Assembly (NCBI GenBank): GCA_049801375.1
Contig: JBARKJ010000002.1
Coordinates: 10,324 to 74,323 of the forward strand
Direction: 5' to 3'
Origin: JBARKJ01 sp049801375
Lineage (GTDB): Bacteria; Nitrospirota; JACRHJ01
DNA: 64,000 nt
In this document: positions 1-9,259 of the stretch, piece after piece
Layout: each line of letters begins with the position of its first letter
Numbering within the stretch: position 1 is the first letter of the stretch
Notes under the pieces: generated by a model
The model's input: only the letters and a program-made list of their open reading frames with translations
Databases searched by the model: none
Told to the model about the DNA's origin: nothing
Program-made: the position numbers and the translations under genes

Positions 1-1669
1 GTATAGCTTTCTTGTGGTTGTCGATTTTGGCTTGGTCTCCCGCAAGCACGGCAGCCACATAGGCATACCGCCCACCGCTTATCGGGTTTGAAACGAGGAT
101 GCCTTTTTCCTTAAGCCCTTTCGCAAGGTTGGCGGATTTCGTTCCCTCTAAGTCTGGGATGCCCTCAAATACATAACTGAGGTTCTGCTCGGTTGCCTTG
201 AAAAGGTCAATCGCGCCGCTCAACCGTTGGTCAATCGCCTGCATTATAAGGACGGCTTTCAGGACAGCTTTCTCGTCCTCGCGCAGGTTCTGCTGCTGTG
301 GGAACGTGTCCAGAATCAGCCGAATGTCGGATGTAAGGTTGTCCCTGCCTTTTTCATAGAAGAAGTTCCAAAGCATATCCACCGTGAGAAGAGGGTGGTC
401 GTTATAAGGCCCTGTATTCTCAATGAACCATTGGAACGCCTTCACATCGTTCGTATTAGAAGATTTGATGAAGTCGAACATACTCCGCTGGTTGGACTTG
501 AACGCTTTGGCTATGTTTTTGAGTAGCAGAGCCGCCATCGGGTGAAGCGGCATTATTCCTTCCATTACTCGACGGTCATCAATATCAGTAGCTTTCATAA
601 CAGCCGTTCGAGAGCCATTTACACGAGCATTCAAATCACCATGAACTAATTTATCCCAGTCTGGCTTGGCGGCTGGCTTTACATTGAAAGCGTGGCCGAT
701 AAGGTTGAACGCGATATTGTCCGGCAGATCAATCTTCACAGAAATAAATCGGTCGCGCACCTTTGTCCAGCTCGTGTCGGCGGTCGTGAACAACTGTCCC
801 GATTCGTGCGTGACGACGATGAAGTAGAACGCCTTTAGGTTCACCAACTCGACGAGTTTCTGGAATTCCGAAAGGCTGTCCCGGTTGTTCTTGAAGTAAT
901 CGGAGAACTCGTCCCAAATAAAGACAACCTTCACATTGTTGCGGTCGATAATGTCCGACAGCCAAGCGATAAGCCTATCAGCGTCAATATTCAGCGCGGT
1001 GATGCCCTCTTTGTCGGCAAGACGGAAGATGTTATCCATTAGCGTTTTGACATCACCGTCCTTACGGAGGGCGTTCAGCACCTCATCAGCGGAGGATTGG
1101 CTGAACAGAGCCGTCCACTCCGGCTCTTTCAAGAGCGCGTCAAAGAACAGCTTGTTCGACGGCTTATTAATCCAAGCGATGGCGCTTTCTTTCAGGGTGT
1201 TCTCGCCTGCGTAAAGGTTTGCCGCTACCAATGAAGCCTTTAGTGTTTCTTGAACAGCAAGGAAGAGGTCGCGGGGCGAGTTAATCATACCCGAAGCATA
1301 GCGGTAGGCGGTTATGACGCCCTTTTGCTTGTGACCGATCAGCTTTTCGAGCAGGTCAGTTTTATTTTTCAGCGGCTCGTATCTGTCCCAATAGGCGCGA
1401 AGCTCTTCTTCCGGCACTTCGAGAATCTTTTTCAGGGCATAGGCGCACTGCGACTTGCCCGTGCCGTATGCGCCCTCAATCCAGAGGGAACGTTTCTCCT
1501 GCCGTGCCAAAACCCGCTCCATGCTGTTCAACATTTCGATGAACGTATAGTGCGGGTATGTGCGCGTCCAGAAGTCTTGGCTGGCGGCAGCGATGGCAGA
1601 GGGGTCAACTTGAGGGAAATACTCCTCGTCAATGTCAAAGTATTCGCGGTATTTGTTGTTATTTGCCAT
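1..1669 (-). CDS. P-loop ATPase of a defence operon (C-terminus beyond left edge)
   Basis: An open frame runs from ATG 1669 through the left edge, giving about 556 residues without the C-terminus. It shows a Walker A motif GAYGTGKSQ near residues 66-74 and a Walker B-like VVFIWDEFSDYF near residue 245. A segment near residue 380 (MPLHPMAALLLKNIAKAF) resembles the downstream region of BrxC/PglY-type ATPases. The start overlaps the end of the PAPS-reductase gene by 11 bp, so the two are translationally coupled; an in-frame ATG at 1678 is an alternative. The likely role is the ATPase of a multi-gene restriction or modification system. I infer the BrxC-like assignment from motifs and operon context; another large AAA+ family is possible. 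Confidence 0.75.
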   Translation of the reverse strand, partial: MANNNKYREYFDIDEEYFPQVDPSAIAAASQDFWTRTYPHYTFIEMLNSMERVLARQEKRSLWIEGAYGTGKSQCAYALKKILEVPEEELRAYWDRYEPLKNKTDLLEKLIGHKQKGVITAYRYASGMINSPRDLFLAVQETLKASLVAANLYAGENTLKESAIAWINKPSNKLFFDALLKEPEWTALFSQSSADEVLNALRKDGDVKTLMDNIFRLADKEGITALNIDADRLIAWLSDIIDRNNVKVVFIWDEFSDYFKNNRDSLSEFQKLVELVNLKAFYFIVVTHESGQLFTTADTSWTKVRDRFISVKIDLPDNIAFNLIGHAFNVKPAAKPDWDKLVHGDLNARVNGSRTAVMKATDIDDRRVMEGIMPLHPMAALLLKNIAKAFKSNQRSMFDFIKSSNTNDVKAFQWFIENTGPYNDHPLLTVDMLWNFFYEKGRDNLTSDIRLILDTFPQQQNLREDEKAVLKAVLIMQAIDQRLSGAIDLFKATEQNLSYVFEGIPDLEGTKSANLAKGLKEKGILVSNPISGGRYAYVAAVLAGDQAKIDNHKKAI

Positions 1670-4013
1670 TTGCTGCATCCCCCTTGAACAAGTCGAGTAC
1701 ATCTTTGGACGATTTATCCTCTGCCAGCGTTATCTTTTCAAGGTCGTGCGTGAACGATGCTGTTATGAACTCAGGGTACTTCGCCGACAGTCCCAACAGG
1801 AGCGGCGTCATATCGTCGCGGTCAAGCCCGAAGATGCGGGTGGGGCTGATGCCGTCGCGATCGATGCTGTCATTCAGGAGCGTGGCAAGCGTGAACTCCT
1901 TATAGTCGTTGCACTTCTCCGCAAACTTGAATAGGCCGTACAGCACCACGCGCGGGTCGCTCACCGAGCATTTCGTGCGGACGAGGTCGCCCTCGTCGGT
2001 AACAAAGCCCCAATGCAGGCTTGCGCCGAGTGGTGTTTCGACCAGACGCTTGTAGGATTTGGCGATTGACTTAGCGTCCTTCAGTTTGACATCAACAGCG
2101 GTCAGCATATCCTCGACTGTCTGACGAGCATAGCTTCTGCCGACATCGAAATTGTTTATATACCACTCCATCTGCGGGTTTTCGGCAACAAGATTGGTAA
2201 GAATCAGACCTTGCGCCGTGTCCGTTTCCCAACCAATCTGCGAGATTAACTCGGCAAACGATGTGAAGTGGTTCTTTTCATTTAGGGAAGCATCCTTAAG
2301 GAAACGCCTAAACATATCGAACATCATCGACCCCAGTGTATGCTCCGAAAAAAAAGTCTCCTTCAGTTCAAAGAATGAGCGCAACCACTCCGGCTTTGGA
2401 GCGTGGTCGGCAAATGAGTTTAGGCTTTTCATTGAGTTGCCTCCTCCTTGTGGGTGGCGCAGCGAGTGGAACAAAAGACAGCCGCTGTCGATTGCGTGAC
2501 ACTCGTAACACCCGATACAGTTGCTTATTTTGAGTTTGCCGTCAGCAAAACTGATGCAACCGTTTCGACAGTTCGTTTCGCAAACTCGGCAACCTTTGCA
2601 ATACGAGGCTTTTCGGAATACCTGTCGGAACATCTTCCCGAATGCGGGTCGCTCTTTCAGCACAACTTCCGGGATTGTTACGATGTAGCCGTTCTTTGTC
2701 GCCTTAACGGAAAACCGTATGTGTTCGCCGTCAAATTGAATGGAGTAGTCGCCGTTGCCGCCGCGTAAGTCTCCGAGTGTTTTTATCCATTCGAACCAGC
2801 CGGAATCAGGGTCAGTAATGGTTATCGTCAAAATTCCGTTTGTAATCTTTTCAATGCAACGGAAAGTATTGTTAGATAACTCGCGCCCATTCTTTCTGGC
2901 GTTCCAACCGCCGTTTAGGATATACGATTCAGTGTTGCTCTTCTTGCGCTTGTCCACATCGTAGGTATTCTTTATCGAATCGATATAGCTGTCAATCTCT
3001 GCCGGATAGCTCGTTCGGCGTAAGTAGTCGCTTGTGCCGCCCGACATAGGGCAAAACAAACATCCGGCACGACCATTGCCCTTCTTGTAGGTTTCGTTAA
3101 TCGGCACATCGTTCGTGTATATATAAAGCCATATCTCAGCAGATGTCCATTCAAGGATTGAGTTATGGCTGAACTGTCCCTTTTGTTTTGCGCCATAGTT
3201 CTCGTACTGGTAGGTGCTTCGAGCAAAGCTCTCCTGAGCCCGAACTCCAACAAAGTCAAGACCGATAAAATAGTTCTTGCCAGTTACTTCTCTCAACTTC
3301 AACGTCTGAGGAGTGCTTTTATGCACCGAGCAGCACCAACGGAGCACACGCGACGGGGGGCCGAATAACTCCCACGATTCCTTTGGGTTGAGGTGCGACT
3401 TGGCAATGTAGAACGATATCTCGTCCTCGGCACATTGCTGTTTGGTCTTTTTGATCACCTCGTAGGTGTCGGGGAACTCCATGCCCGTGTCGCCGAATAC
3501 CACCACGAAGCTGCCTTTGGGCAGGGCTTTCTTAACGAGGTCGAGCAGGACGCAACTGTCCTTGCCGCCCGAAAACGCCACGTGGAAGCAGTCAAGCCTG
3601 TCCTTGTACTTGGTGTAGATAGCCAGTATTTTCTTGACCGTGGTCTGCTCGATGATTTCAAGCATCTCACGGTTTGACTCAACCATAGCCCCTATGTCAA
3701 CGGGGCGAAGCGATATGCCTTTTGGTTCCGGCATCATCGGTTTGCCGTCCTCGCCGTTCGGAATGATAACCTCAGGGGCGGTGTAGATATTGCCGCCTTT
3801 CAGCTTTGCGACGAGCGTCCCGCGATAGTAGTAGATGTTCGCCTCCGCCCACATATAGGGGAGGTCGGTCTGCTTGTCGTACTTCCAATACTTATCAAAG
3901 CCCAGCACGTCCAATTCGGGCGCGTAAACCGGGCGGGGTTCTTTGGAGAACCCGGTAGGCGAGGAATTAAGAAGTATCCCGCCCGTATTCTTGTCGTAGG
4001 TATACGAGTACAT
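1659..4013 (-). CDS. PAPS reductase-like / 4Fe-4S ferredoxin / DUF4007 fusion protein
   Basis: About 784 aa. The N-terminal half is a PP-loop ATP-pyrophosphatase of the PAPS-reductase family, with SGGKDS near residues 150-155, a WCC motif near 228-230 and a CLFC pair near 320-323. A cysteine-rich segment around 455-495 has the C-x2-C-x2-C spacing of Fe-S ferredoxin domains. The last ~260 residues match the pattern of DUF4007. DndC and BrxP, which act in DNA phosphorothioation and BREX type 4, belong to the same PAPS-reductase superfamily, so a role in sulfur-based DNA marking or sensing is plausible but unproven. ATG 4013 was chosen; TTG 4019 has a closer AAAGGA and overlaps the stop of the upstream gene. 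Confidence 0.82.
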   Translation of the reverse strand: MYSYTYDKNTGGILLNSSPTGFSKEPRPVYAPELDVLGFDKYWKYDKQTDLPYMWAEANIYYYRGTLVAKLKGGNIYTAPEVIIPNGEDGKPMMPEPKGISLRPVDIGAMVESNREMLEIIEQTTVKKILAIYTKYKDRLDCFHVAFSGGKDSCVLLDLVKKALPKGSFVVVFGDTGMEFPDTYEVIKKTKQQCAEDEISFYIAKSHLNPKESWELFGPPSRVLRWCCSVHKSTPQTLKLREVTGKNYFIGLDFVGVRAQESFARSTYQYENYGAKQKGQFSHNSILEWTSAEIWLYIYTNDVPINETYKKGNGRAGCLFCPMSGGTSDYLRRTSYPAEIDSYIDSIKNTYDVDKRKKSNTESYILNGGWNARKNGRELSNNTFRCIEKITNGILTITITDPDSGWFEWIKTLGDLRGGNGDYSIQFDGEHIRFSVKATKNGYIVTIPEVVLKERPAFGKMFRQVFRKASYCKGCRVCETNCRNGCISFADGKLKISNCIGCYECHAIDSGCLLFHSLRHPQGGGNSMKSLNSFADHAPKPEWLRSFFELKETFFSEHTLGSMMFDMFRRFLKDASLNEKNHFTSFAELISQIGWETDTAQGLILTNLVAENPQMEWYINNFDVGRSYARQTVEDMLTAVDVKLKDAKSIAKSYKRLVETPLGASLHWGFVTDEGDLVRTKCSVSDPRVVLYGLFKFAEKCNDYKEFTLATLLNDSIDRDGISPTRIFGLDRDDMTPLLLGLSAKYPEFITASFTHDLEKITLAEDKSSKDVLDLFKGDAANGK

Positions 4014-4015
4014 CT

Positions 4016-6571
4016 TCAATCCGTCCTTTCTCGTATAGCTTTCGCCTTATCTATAATTTCGTTAACTTTTGCGGTTGTGCTTCTGCCTGTGTAGCCGCTC
4101 TCATACAGGAACTTGCCCACGGCGGAGTCCTTTAAGGGAACGTCGGCATTCGCCACGGCATCGGTCATAATCTCCGTGTAGTCCATGTCACAGCTTTTAC
4201 GGATGACCGCTCCGGCGTTCCGCGAGTTGACCGATGGGGTACCAAACCGAAACTCCCGGCTAAAGCGGCGGCAGTAGCTTTCAAGCAGAAACAAATTCCA
4301 CGTCTGACCGCAGTGGGGGAATGCCCCGAATGTGGTGAAAGACTTAAGCGGAAGATAATTTCCCTTAACAAACAGCCCGATTGCTTCGTCAATTACGTCG
4401 GCGTTGAAGTGAACATATCTGTCCGCCACATATGTGTCTATATCAATCCGAACCAGAACGGCGTTGCCCGCTTCCATCGGTATCCCACGGCGAACTTCGC
4501 CCGTCAGTTCTCTTGCGAAGTTCAAGAGGTCGTCAACCGAGCATTTGTCGATGGTTTGGCAGTATTCCTTCATTATGGTCAACGCATCAAAGACATCTCC
4601 TTTGCGCGCGACTATTTTGCCTTTTTTATCGAACTTGTCCGACAGGCAGATGCGGTAAACCGCATCTTGCACCGCCGAGATGGTAAGTTCGTAGTTGCGT
4701 TCCTCAATTTCACCGAAGGGCAAGTCTGTAATCGAAACATAGCCGCGAACGTTGCATTCCCGCACGGCGGCTTCGCGGATTACTTGCCGCTCTTCATCGG
4801 TGATTCCAATTCGGCTGACGTGTGAGAAGGTCTCCACGCTGCTCCAAATGAAGTCGCCGTTTTGACAGAGGAGGGACTTAATCCTTTCAAGTGGTATGTA
4901 CCGCAACCGTTCGGCAAGTTGGCCGTAGGTCAGCAGTACATCGTCACCCCACAAGCGCATGATTTCGCCCTCCAGAGCGGGTAAGACGGAAGCGTCCGTG
5001 TAGCCGAAGTAGGTCTGCGTGAACGACAGCTTCGGGAACAGCCTACGGAGAATATCGATGAGCATATCCTCGGAGACTACGCTTGCTTCGAACAGCCAGC
5101 TCTCGTTCTTGGCGTAGAACTCGGCAAAGAATATGGCTTGTGCGCCGTCGGCGAAGTAATCCTTCGCCAGTCCCTTGATTCGTTCTTTCGCTTGTGCGGA
5201 CACTGCATAGACCTTTCCGTCAAAGGTTGTTCCGCAAGCTGCGATATAGCATTTCAGTTCCTCATCGGTCAGCGTGATTTCCTCGTCCAAATCCTCTGAG
5301 GCAAACGAACGGAAACGTGCCATCTCAATCGGGGAGTTGAGCCTGTAGCCGTTCGTAAAGTGCGATGAAAGCACGTCCGTCAGTTGCTCAACGACCGCCG
5401 GGTCAAGCACAGGTTTAGGCGGTACGGCGGGGACAACATTAGCGGGGTGTGTATAGGTTTGCACCGACTGCGTGGATTTGCCGTATTTAGGCTCATAGGT
5501 GATAATGACATCATCCAAGTCCACACCACAGTGTTGGCACAGATTCCCGATAATTGTGACGACGGTCTGCGGGTCGTAGTTGGTGTAAATCCACTTACCA
5601 TTTGAGAGAAGGGAACAATTTCCGTAGTCGGCTTTGGTCGGCGAAGAGAATATCTTGCTGCCACACAACGGCTTGCGGTCAAGCGACTCAAGGTTCGGGT
5701 TGCCTTCAGCTAAAAAACGCTCTGTTATGGCTTTAAGTAACTGCGACCAGTTCTGCTTGCTCGGAACGACGGTTTGCCCCTTGATGGTACAAGTCAACGG
5801 GCGGGTTTCGGCGCAGAGTTCTGGGCGAGTGAAGTAAACGCGCTGTGCCGAATTCGTGATACCTTTCTGCTCTTTATAGACGGACTGGGCTTCTTCCGAT
5901 TCTTCGGACATTTGCCCGCTTACCGTTTCTGAAGATTTATACCACCAAGCATCTCTGTAATCGCTGCTTCGCCCACCGCCAACCTTGAAAGTAAAAGGAA
6001 AACCAGAGTCCCGGAGTTTCAGCATTGTGGGCGAGAGTTCTCTACCACCAATCACCCATAATGCGCCGCCTGAATCCCGCTTGTCTACATACTCCAACTT
6101 GTGACGTTCAATCAACTGAACAACATCTGGCTTTTTCACGTCGAGCTCATCTGATAGATGTTGCAGATATCTCATGTAGCAGCCCATACCAGCAGAGAAC
6201 ATACCTGAAGTGCTTCTGTTCACTTGCTTATAGTTTGGCGCAGTTCTGAAAATGTCCCAATAGGCATTCAGTTCATCAGGTGTATGGCAAGTGAAAACGC
6301 TCCTGACATCAAATACGACAGGGATTTGCAGTTTCGGGGGTGCGGCACGGAGCGCGCCCATATACTGCCGCACCACATTTTCCAAATATAAAGTGTCATT
6401 GGCGTTCGGCTGCGTAACCAGCCAAGCGATTACATCTTCAGGGTCAATGGCGGCGCTATTTGACGATTCAAATTCAATAGCCGATTCTACCCCTTTCAAT
6501 TTGGCCTCGGGGTGGATGAAAGCCTTCAGAGCGTCGCCCAGCAGAGAATTGATGTTGTCGATGATCTTCAT
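4016..6571 (-). CDS. Large conserved protein of the PAPS-reductase operon, function unknown
   Basis: 851 aa, soluble, with no transmembrane segments. No catalytic motif was recognised with confidence. A region near 250-370 contains a CQHC pair (NLCQHCGVDLDD) followed by an acidic stretch. The C-terminal ~450 residues look like a separate alpha/beta domain. It starts the main operon, with AAGGA about 9 nt before the ATG, and its stop codon abuts the start of the PAPS-reductase gene. Constant linkage to a PAPS-reductase/DUF4007 protein and an ATPase would make it the effector or target-recognition subunit of the same system, but that is only context. Confidence 0.8.
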   Translation of the reverse strand: MKIIDNINSLLGDALKAFIHPEAKLKGVESAIEFESSNSAAIDPEDVIAWLVTQPNANDTLYLENVVRQYMGALRAAPPKLQIPVVFDVRSVFTCHTPDELNAYWDIFRTAPNYKQVNRSTSGMFSAGMGCYMRYLQHLSDELDVKKPDVVQLIERHKLEYVDKRDSGGALWVIGGRELSPTMLKLRDSGFPFTFKVGGGRSSDYRDAWWYKSSETVSGQMSEESEEAQSVYKEQKGITNSAQRVYFTRPELCAETRPLTCTIKGQTVVPSKQNWSQLLKAITERFLAEGNPNLESLDRKPLCGSKIFSSPTKADYGNCSLLSNGKWIYTNYDPQTVVTIIGNLCQHCGVDLDDVIITYEPKYGKSTQSVQTYTHPANVVPAVPPKPVLDPAVVEQLTDVLSSHFTNGYRLNSPIEMARFRSFASEDLDEEITLTDEELKCYIAACGTTFDGKVYAVSAQAKERIKGLAKDYFADGAQAIFFAEFYAKNESWLFEASVVSEDMLIDILRRLFPKLSFTQTYFGYTDASVLPALEGEIMRLWGDDVLLTYGQLAERLRYIPLERIKSLLCQNGDFIWSSVETFSHVSRIGITDEERQVIREAAVRECNVRGYVSITDLPFGEIEERNYELTISAVQDAVYRICLSDKFDKKGKIVARKGDVFDALTIMKEYCQTIDKCSVDDLLNFARELTGEVRRGIPMEAGNAVLVRIDIDTYVADRYVHFNADVIDEAIGLFVKGNYLPLKSFTTFGAFPHCGQTWNLFLLESYCRRFSREFRFGTPSVNSRNAGAVIRKSCDMDYTEIMTDAVANADVPLKDSAVGKFLYESGYTGRSTTAKVNEIIDKAKAIRERTD

Positions 6572-6740
6572 TCGTCCGAATCCTTTTTATTGCGATCGCC
6601 GCGCCGCCAGCCTTCACCCACTCGTCGATATCGTCTTTCTTAAACCTCCAAAGACGGCCCATGCGATGGGCGGGCATCGCATGCTTGTCGATCCAGCGGT
6701 TTGAGTATCGCCAAAGATACGGATATCCCCCTAGTGACAC
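6474..6740 (-). pseudogene. Truncated excisionase/MerR-type HTH regulator
   Basis: The readable part (MPAHRMGRLWRFKKDDIDEW, about residues 23-42) is the C-terminal half of the small HTH_17/excisionase fold. The expected N-terminal helix-turn-helix (LT..EIA.YL.VS..TVYRWI) is garbled to YPYLWRYSNRWIDK, and no good start with a Shine-Dalgarno site precedes it. The frame runs into the start of the 851-aa gene and overlaps it. It was probably the leading regulator of the defence operon and is now degraded, or it uses a start I cannot see. Confidence 0.45.
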
Positions 6741-7490
6741 CCTTCCGGGATCTGAAAGCAGTGATTCTCAGGGAAAGAGCATATCAAGCATCGCCGTCTG
6801 ACTCAGCCAGTGTGACCTAAACTTCTTCATCATAGGCATCCGAGATTAAGTTTGAAAAGGAGGGGGAAGGTGTAGTTCTAAAAGTCAGCGCATCTACAGG
6901 GCCGCTAAGTATGTTGGCGGACTGCCAGAGGCTACTCGATAAAAAGCTTATGCTCAGGCTGTCCATTGTAACGCAGCTTTTCATTTATTGCTCGATTTTG
7001 GGTAAAGAAAAGCCCATCTCGCATAATGGGCTTTTTACGTTCCAAGTTGCTTCTCCGCCCATTACTACGAATTCATGTGCCGCCGAAGGTACTCTGTTCT
7101 CTTTCAGCGCTTAATAATAGTCGTTTAATAATATTTATTCAAGGTAATACGGCTTTAATAAAGGGATTTTGAAGAGGCCTCGGTTGGGCCCCCGATCCTC
7201 CGGCGGCAGCGGCCAATGGCCTCGCCTTGGCTGATTCGGAGAACGACGGCGATATCATACTGCCCCCGCTTCGATTCTGGGGAAAGGATCGCCAGAATAG
7301 AAGTGCTTGGGCAGAATCTGTCCTGATAGGAAACCTCCAGCAAGTCAAAATCCGGTTTCCCAATGCTCGGTTAGCGTGTCTTGGAAGCGGGAATTAAGGA
7401 GCGCCTCGATGACGCGAGACTCGTTGCGCTGTTCCATGCGATGCTTTTCGCTTGGTAGGAATTACCTGTGTTGGCAAGGGATCCTTTCCA
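6741..7490. other. Intergenic stretch without a convincing gene
   Basis: Short open frames exist on both strands but none has a good ribosome site or a recognisable product. The only clear structure is the hairpin at 7008-7036. The stretch separates the minus-strand defence operon from the minus-strand XRE regulator and may hold remnants of lost genes. Confidence 0.5.
7008..7036. terminator. Bidirectional rho-independent terminator
   Basis: A perfect 10-bp stem (AAAAGCCCAT at 7008-7017 with ATGGGCTTTT at 7026-7035) and an 8-nt loop. A-runs on one side and T-runs on the other let it terminate transcription in either direction. Its stem sequence resembles the attenuator hairpins found at 38.3 and 46.35 kb. 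Confidence 0.75.
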
Positions 7491-7823
7491 CTACCCCCTC
7501 TTCGCCAACCTCTCAGCCATTTTCCTCATGAACTTCAGGTCCTCAAGGCCCATAGTGCGTGCCGCATGGGTCAGTGCTGAAATCTCGGCATCTACCGGAG
7601 ACTTCTTCCCCGTCCTGAAATCCTCGAAGAGCGTTCCTAGGTCGGTCTCCAAGACGTCCACAATTTTGGCCAAGGTGTCGAGGGCGACCTGCCGCTGTCC
7701 GCGCTCGATCTGCCCTATGTAATTAGTGGACAGGCCCGTGAGTTCGCCGAGCTTCTCTTGTGAGAACCCCTTGGCCTTCCTTCTCGTCTTTATCTTCGCC
7801 CCGATGGTCTTCAGGATTTCCAT
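7491..7823 (-). CDS. XRE-family transcriptional regulator
   Basis: 110 aa. A Cro/C1-type HTH fills residues 1-65 (SQEKLGELTGLSTNYIGQIE), followed by a charged C-terminal helix pair. GGAGGGG lies just before the ATG at 7823. It faces the metalloprotease-like gene, and the AT-rich 190 bp between them (7824-8014) should hold both promoters. XRE regulators next to HExxH proteins recall ImmR/ImmA-type control by proteolysis; here that is inference from adjacency only. Confidence 0.9.
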   Translation of the reverse strand: MEILKTIGAKIKTRRKAKGFSQEKLGELTGLSTNYIGQIERGQRQVALDTLAKIVDVLETDLGTLFEDFRTGKKSPVDAEISALTHAARTMGLEDLKFMRKMAERLAKRG

Positions 7824-8014
7824 TTCCCCTCCGAATTAAAGGATTCTATTGCCTCAGAGGGGAAATCTGAACACTCTGTATGTCAATTATTTATAATAAA
7901 TATTGACAAATAGCCTTGATTGACGCCAAAATGCAGAATTTGCAGGATGGTAGGCTAGCGGAGTGTTGGAACAACTACAAGAGTCGGCGCGAGGTCGGAC
8001 GGGAAGGTGGAAAA

Positions 8015-9211
8015 ATGACATTGACTGGTATGAATATAACCATTATCGGGCCGCAATTCGTGGCCGTTGACATCCAAGGATGGGAAACGCGTTCGGCACT
8101 ACGCGCCCTTGCTGATCTCGCAAGATATGACGGGCTTGAAGCACCTACCGATATAACTGTACGGTTTGAGACATCGGAAATTCTCAGTTCTTTTGCTACT
8201 GATAAGGACAGTGGTAGCAATTACTTGGGATTGTACCCGTTCCTTCACGTCAAGGACGGTTATCCTACAGGCAAAACCATTCTTATCGGGTATGACGAGG
8301 ACGGCAAAACCTCAAGGGAAAAAATCATAAGAACTTTAACGCACGAGTGGTGGCATTTGATCCACGCCTTAAACCGCAAGCCTGATTTTCAAGACGAGGA
8401 ACTTGCGTCTAAATGGGAAGCTCTGTATGCGCCGATGGTAGAGGTTGCTTTGAAATCGGAAAGGAGAAAGATGGCGGAGCGAGGGCAGCTGCAAGACGCA
8501 TCGCCTATAAATTTTTCTGACATAACCGCCGAAGAGAAGAGACGCAAGCAGGAACGGGATATCTACGAATGCGCGGAGACCGTAGTTCTGCTTAATTCTA
8601 CCGTTACAAATAGCTTCCTTGTGGAGCAATTGCTGTCCCACTGCGAATCCCTCGCAAATAAAATAAAACAGTTCATTAAATTAAGGGACGCGATCCCAGA
8701 TTATGAAGGTATCAGCCCCGAAGAATACATAGAGCATTACGTGTCATGGATCGGCGACGAGGAGTTCAGGAAAAAGCGTTACAACGAACTTGCAGACATA
8801 TTGGGACCAAGTGATTCATTTCCATGGCCCGGTACAGAAGCTTTGGATGGCGGTGGTCTTCTTGAAGGTACTATCTTCCAGCACGAACAAGGTGTTTTGG
8901 GATGGAGTGGTTATCATGTGGGAGCTAATAGTGAACCATCGCGAGCGAGAAGAGAGATACTCGATAAGGTCTACTTGAATACCCTGCCGACCATCAACTC
9001 AAAGGAATACATGCAGGAATGGGATAATCCTCGGACAGGTCCACGGTTACAGAAGATTGCGAACTCTATTGCAGCTAACACCCGAAACGCAAAACGGCGA
9101 AATGCAGAACGAATGCACATCGCCATAAACGATTGGGAAGAAGATCTCGCGTACCTAAAAAAAATCTACTACGACGGTAGGTATGACTTCGGGTGGCCTA
9201 CGACCATGTAA
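8015..9211 (+). CDS. Putative zinc metallopeptidase (HEWWH motif)
   Basis: 398 aa from ATG 8015, which has GGAAGGTGG close upstream; a TTG at 7916 would add 33 poorly supported residues. The motif THEWWHLIHAL gives an HExxH zincin signature at about residues 110-114. The C-terminal ~100 residues (GYHVG, then a region rich in Arg, Trp and Asp) look like a second conserved domain of unknown role. No signal peptide is visible, so it is probably cytoplasmic. The NERD-ankyrin gene follows after 48 bp on the same strand, so the two are probably one operon, divergent from the XRE regulator. The substrate is unknown. Confidence 0.78.
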   Translation: MTLTGMNITIIGPQFVAVDIQGWETRSALRALADLARYDGLEAPTDITVRFETSEILSSFATDKDSGSNYLGLYPFLHVKDGYPTGKTILIGYDEDGKTSREKIIRTLTHEWWHLIHALNRKPDFQDEELASKWEALYAPMVEVALKSERRKMAERGQLQDASPINFSDITAEEKRRKQERDIYECAETVVLLNSTVTNSFLVEQLLSHCESLANKIKQFIKLRDAIPDYEGISPEEYIEHYVSWIGDEEFRKKRYNELADILGPSDSFPWPGTEALDGGGLLEGTIFQHEQGVLGWSGYHVGANSEPSRARREILDKVYLNTLPTINSKEYMQEWDNPRTGPRLQKIANSIAANTRNAKRRNAERMHIAINDWEEDLAYLKKIYYDGRYDFGWPTTM

Positions 9212-9259
9212 TACAGGGCTGAAAAATACGCAAGAAGTCCTAAATATTGGGGGAGAAAA

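Noticed and set aside
1250..1934. Plus-strand open frames of 100-145 codons opposite the ATPase and PAPS-reductase genes
   Set aside because: They lie antisense to well-supported coding sequence, overlap one another in different frames and have no ribosome sites.
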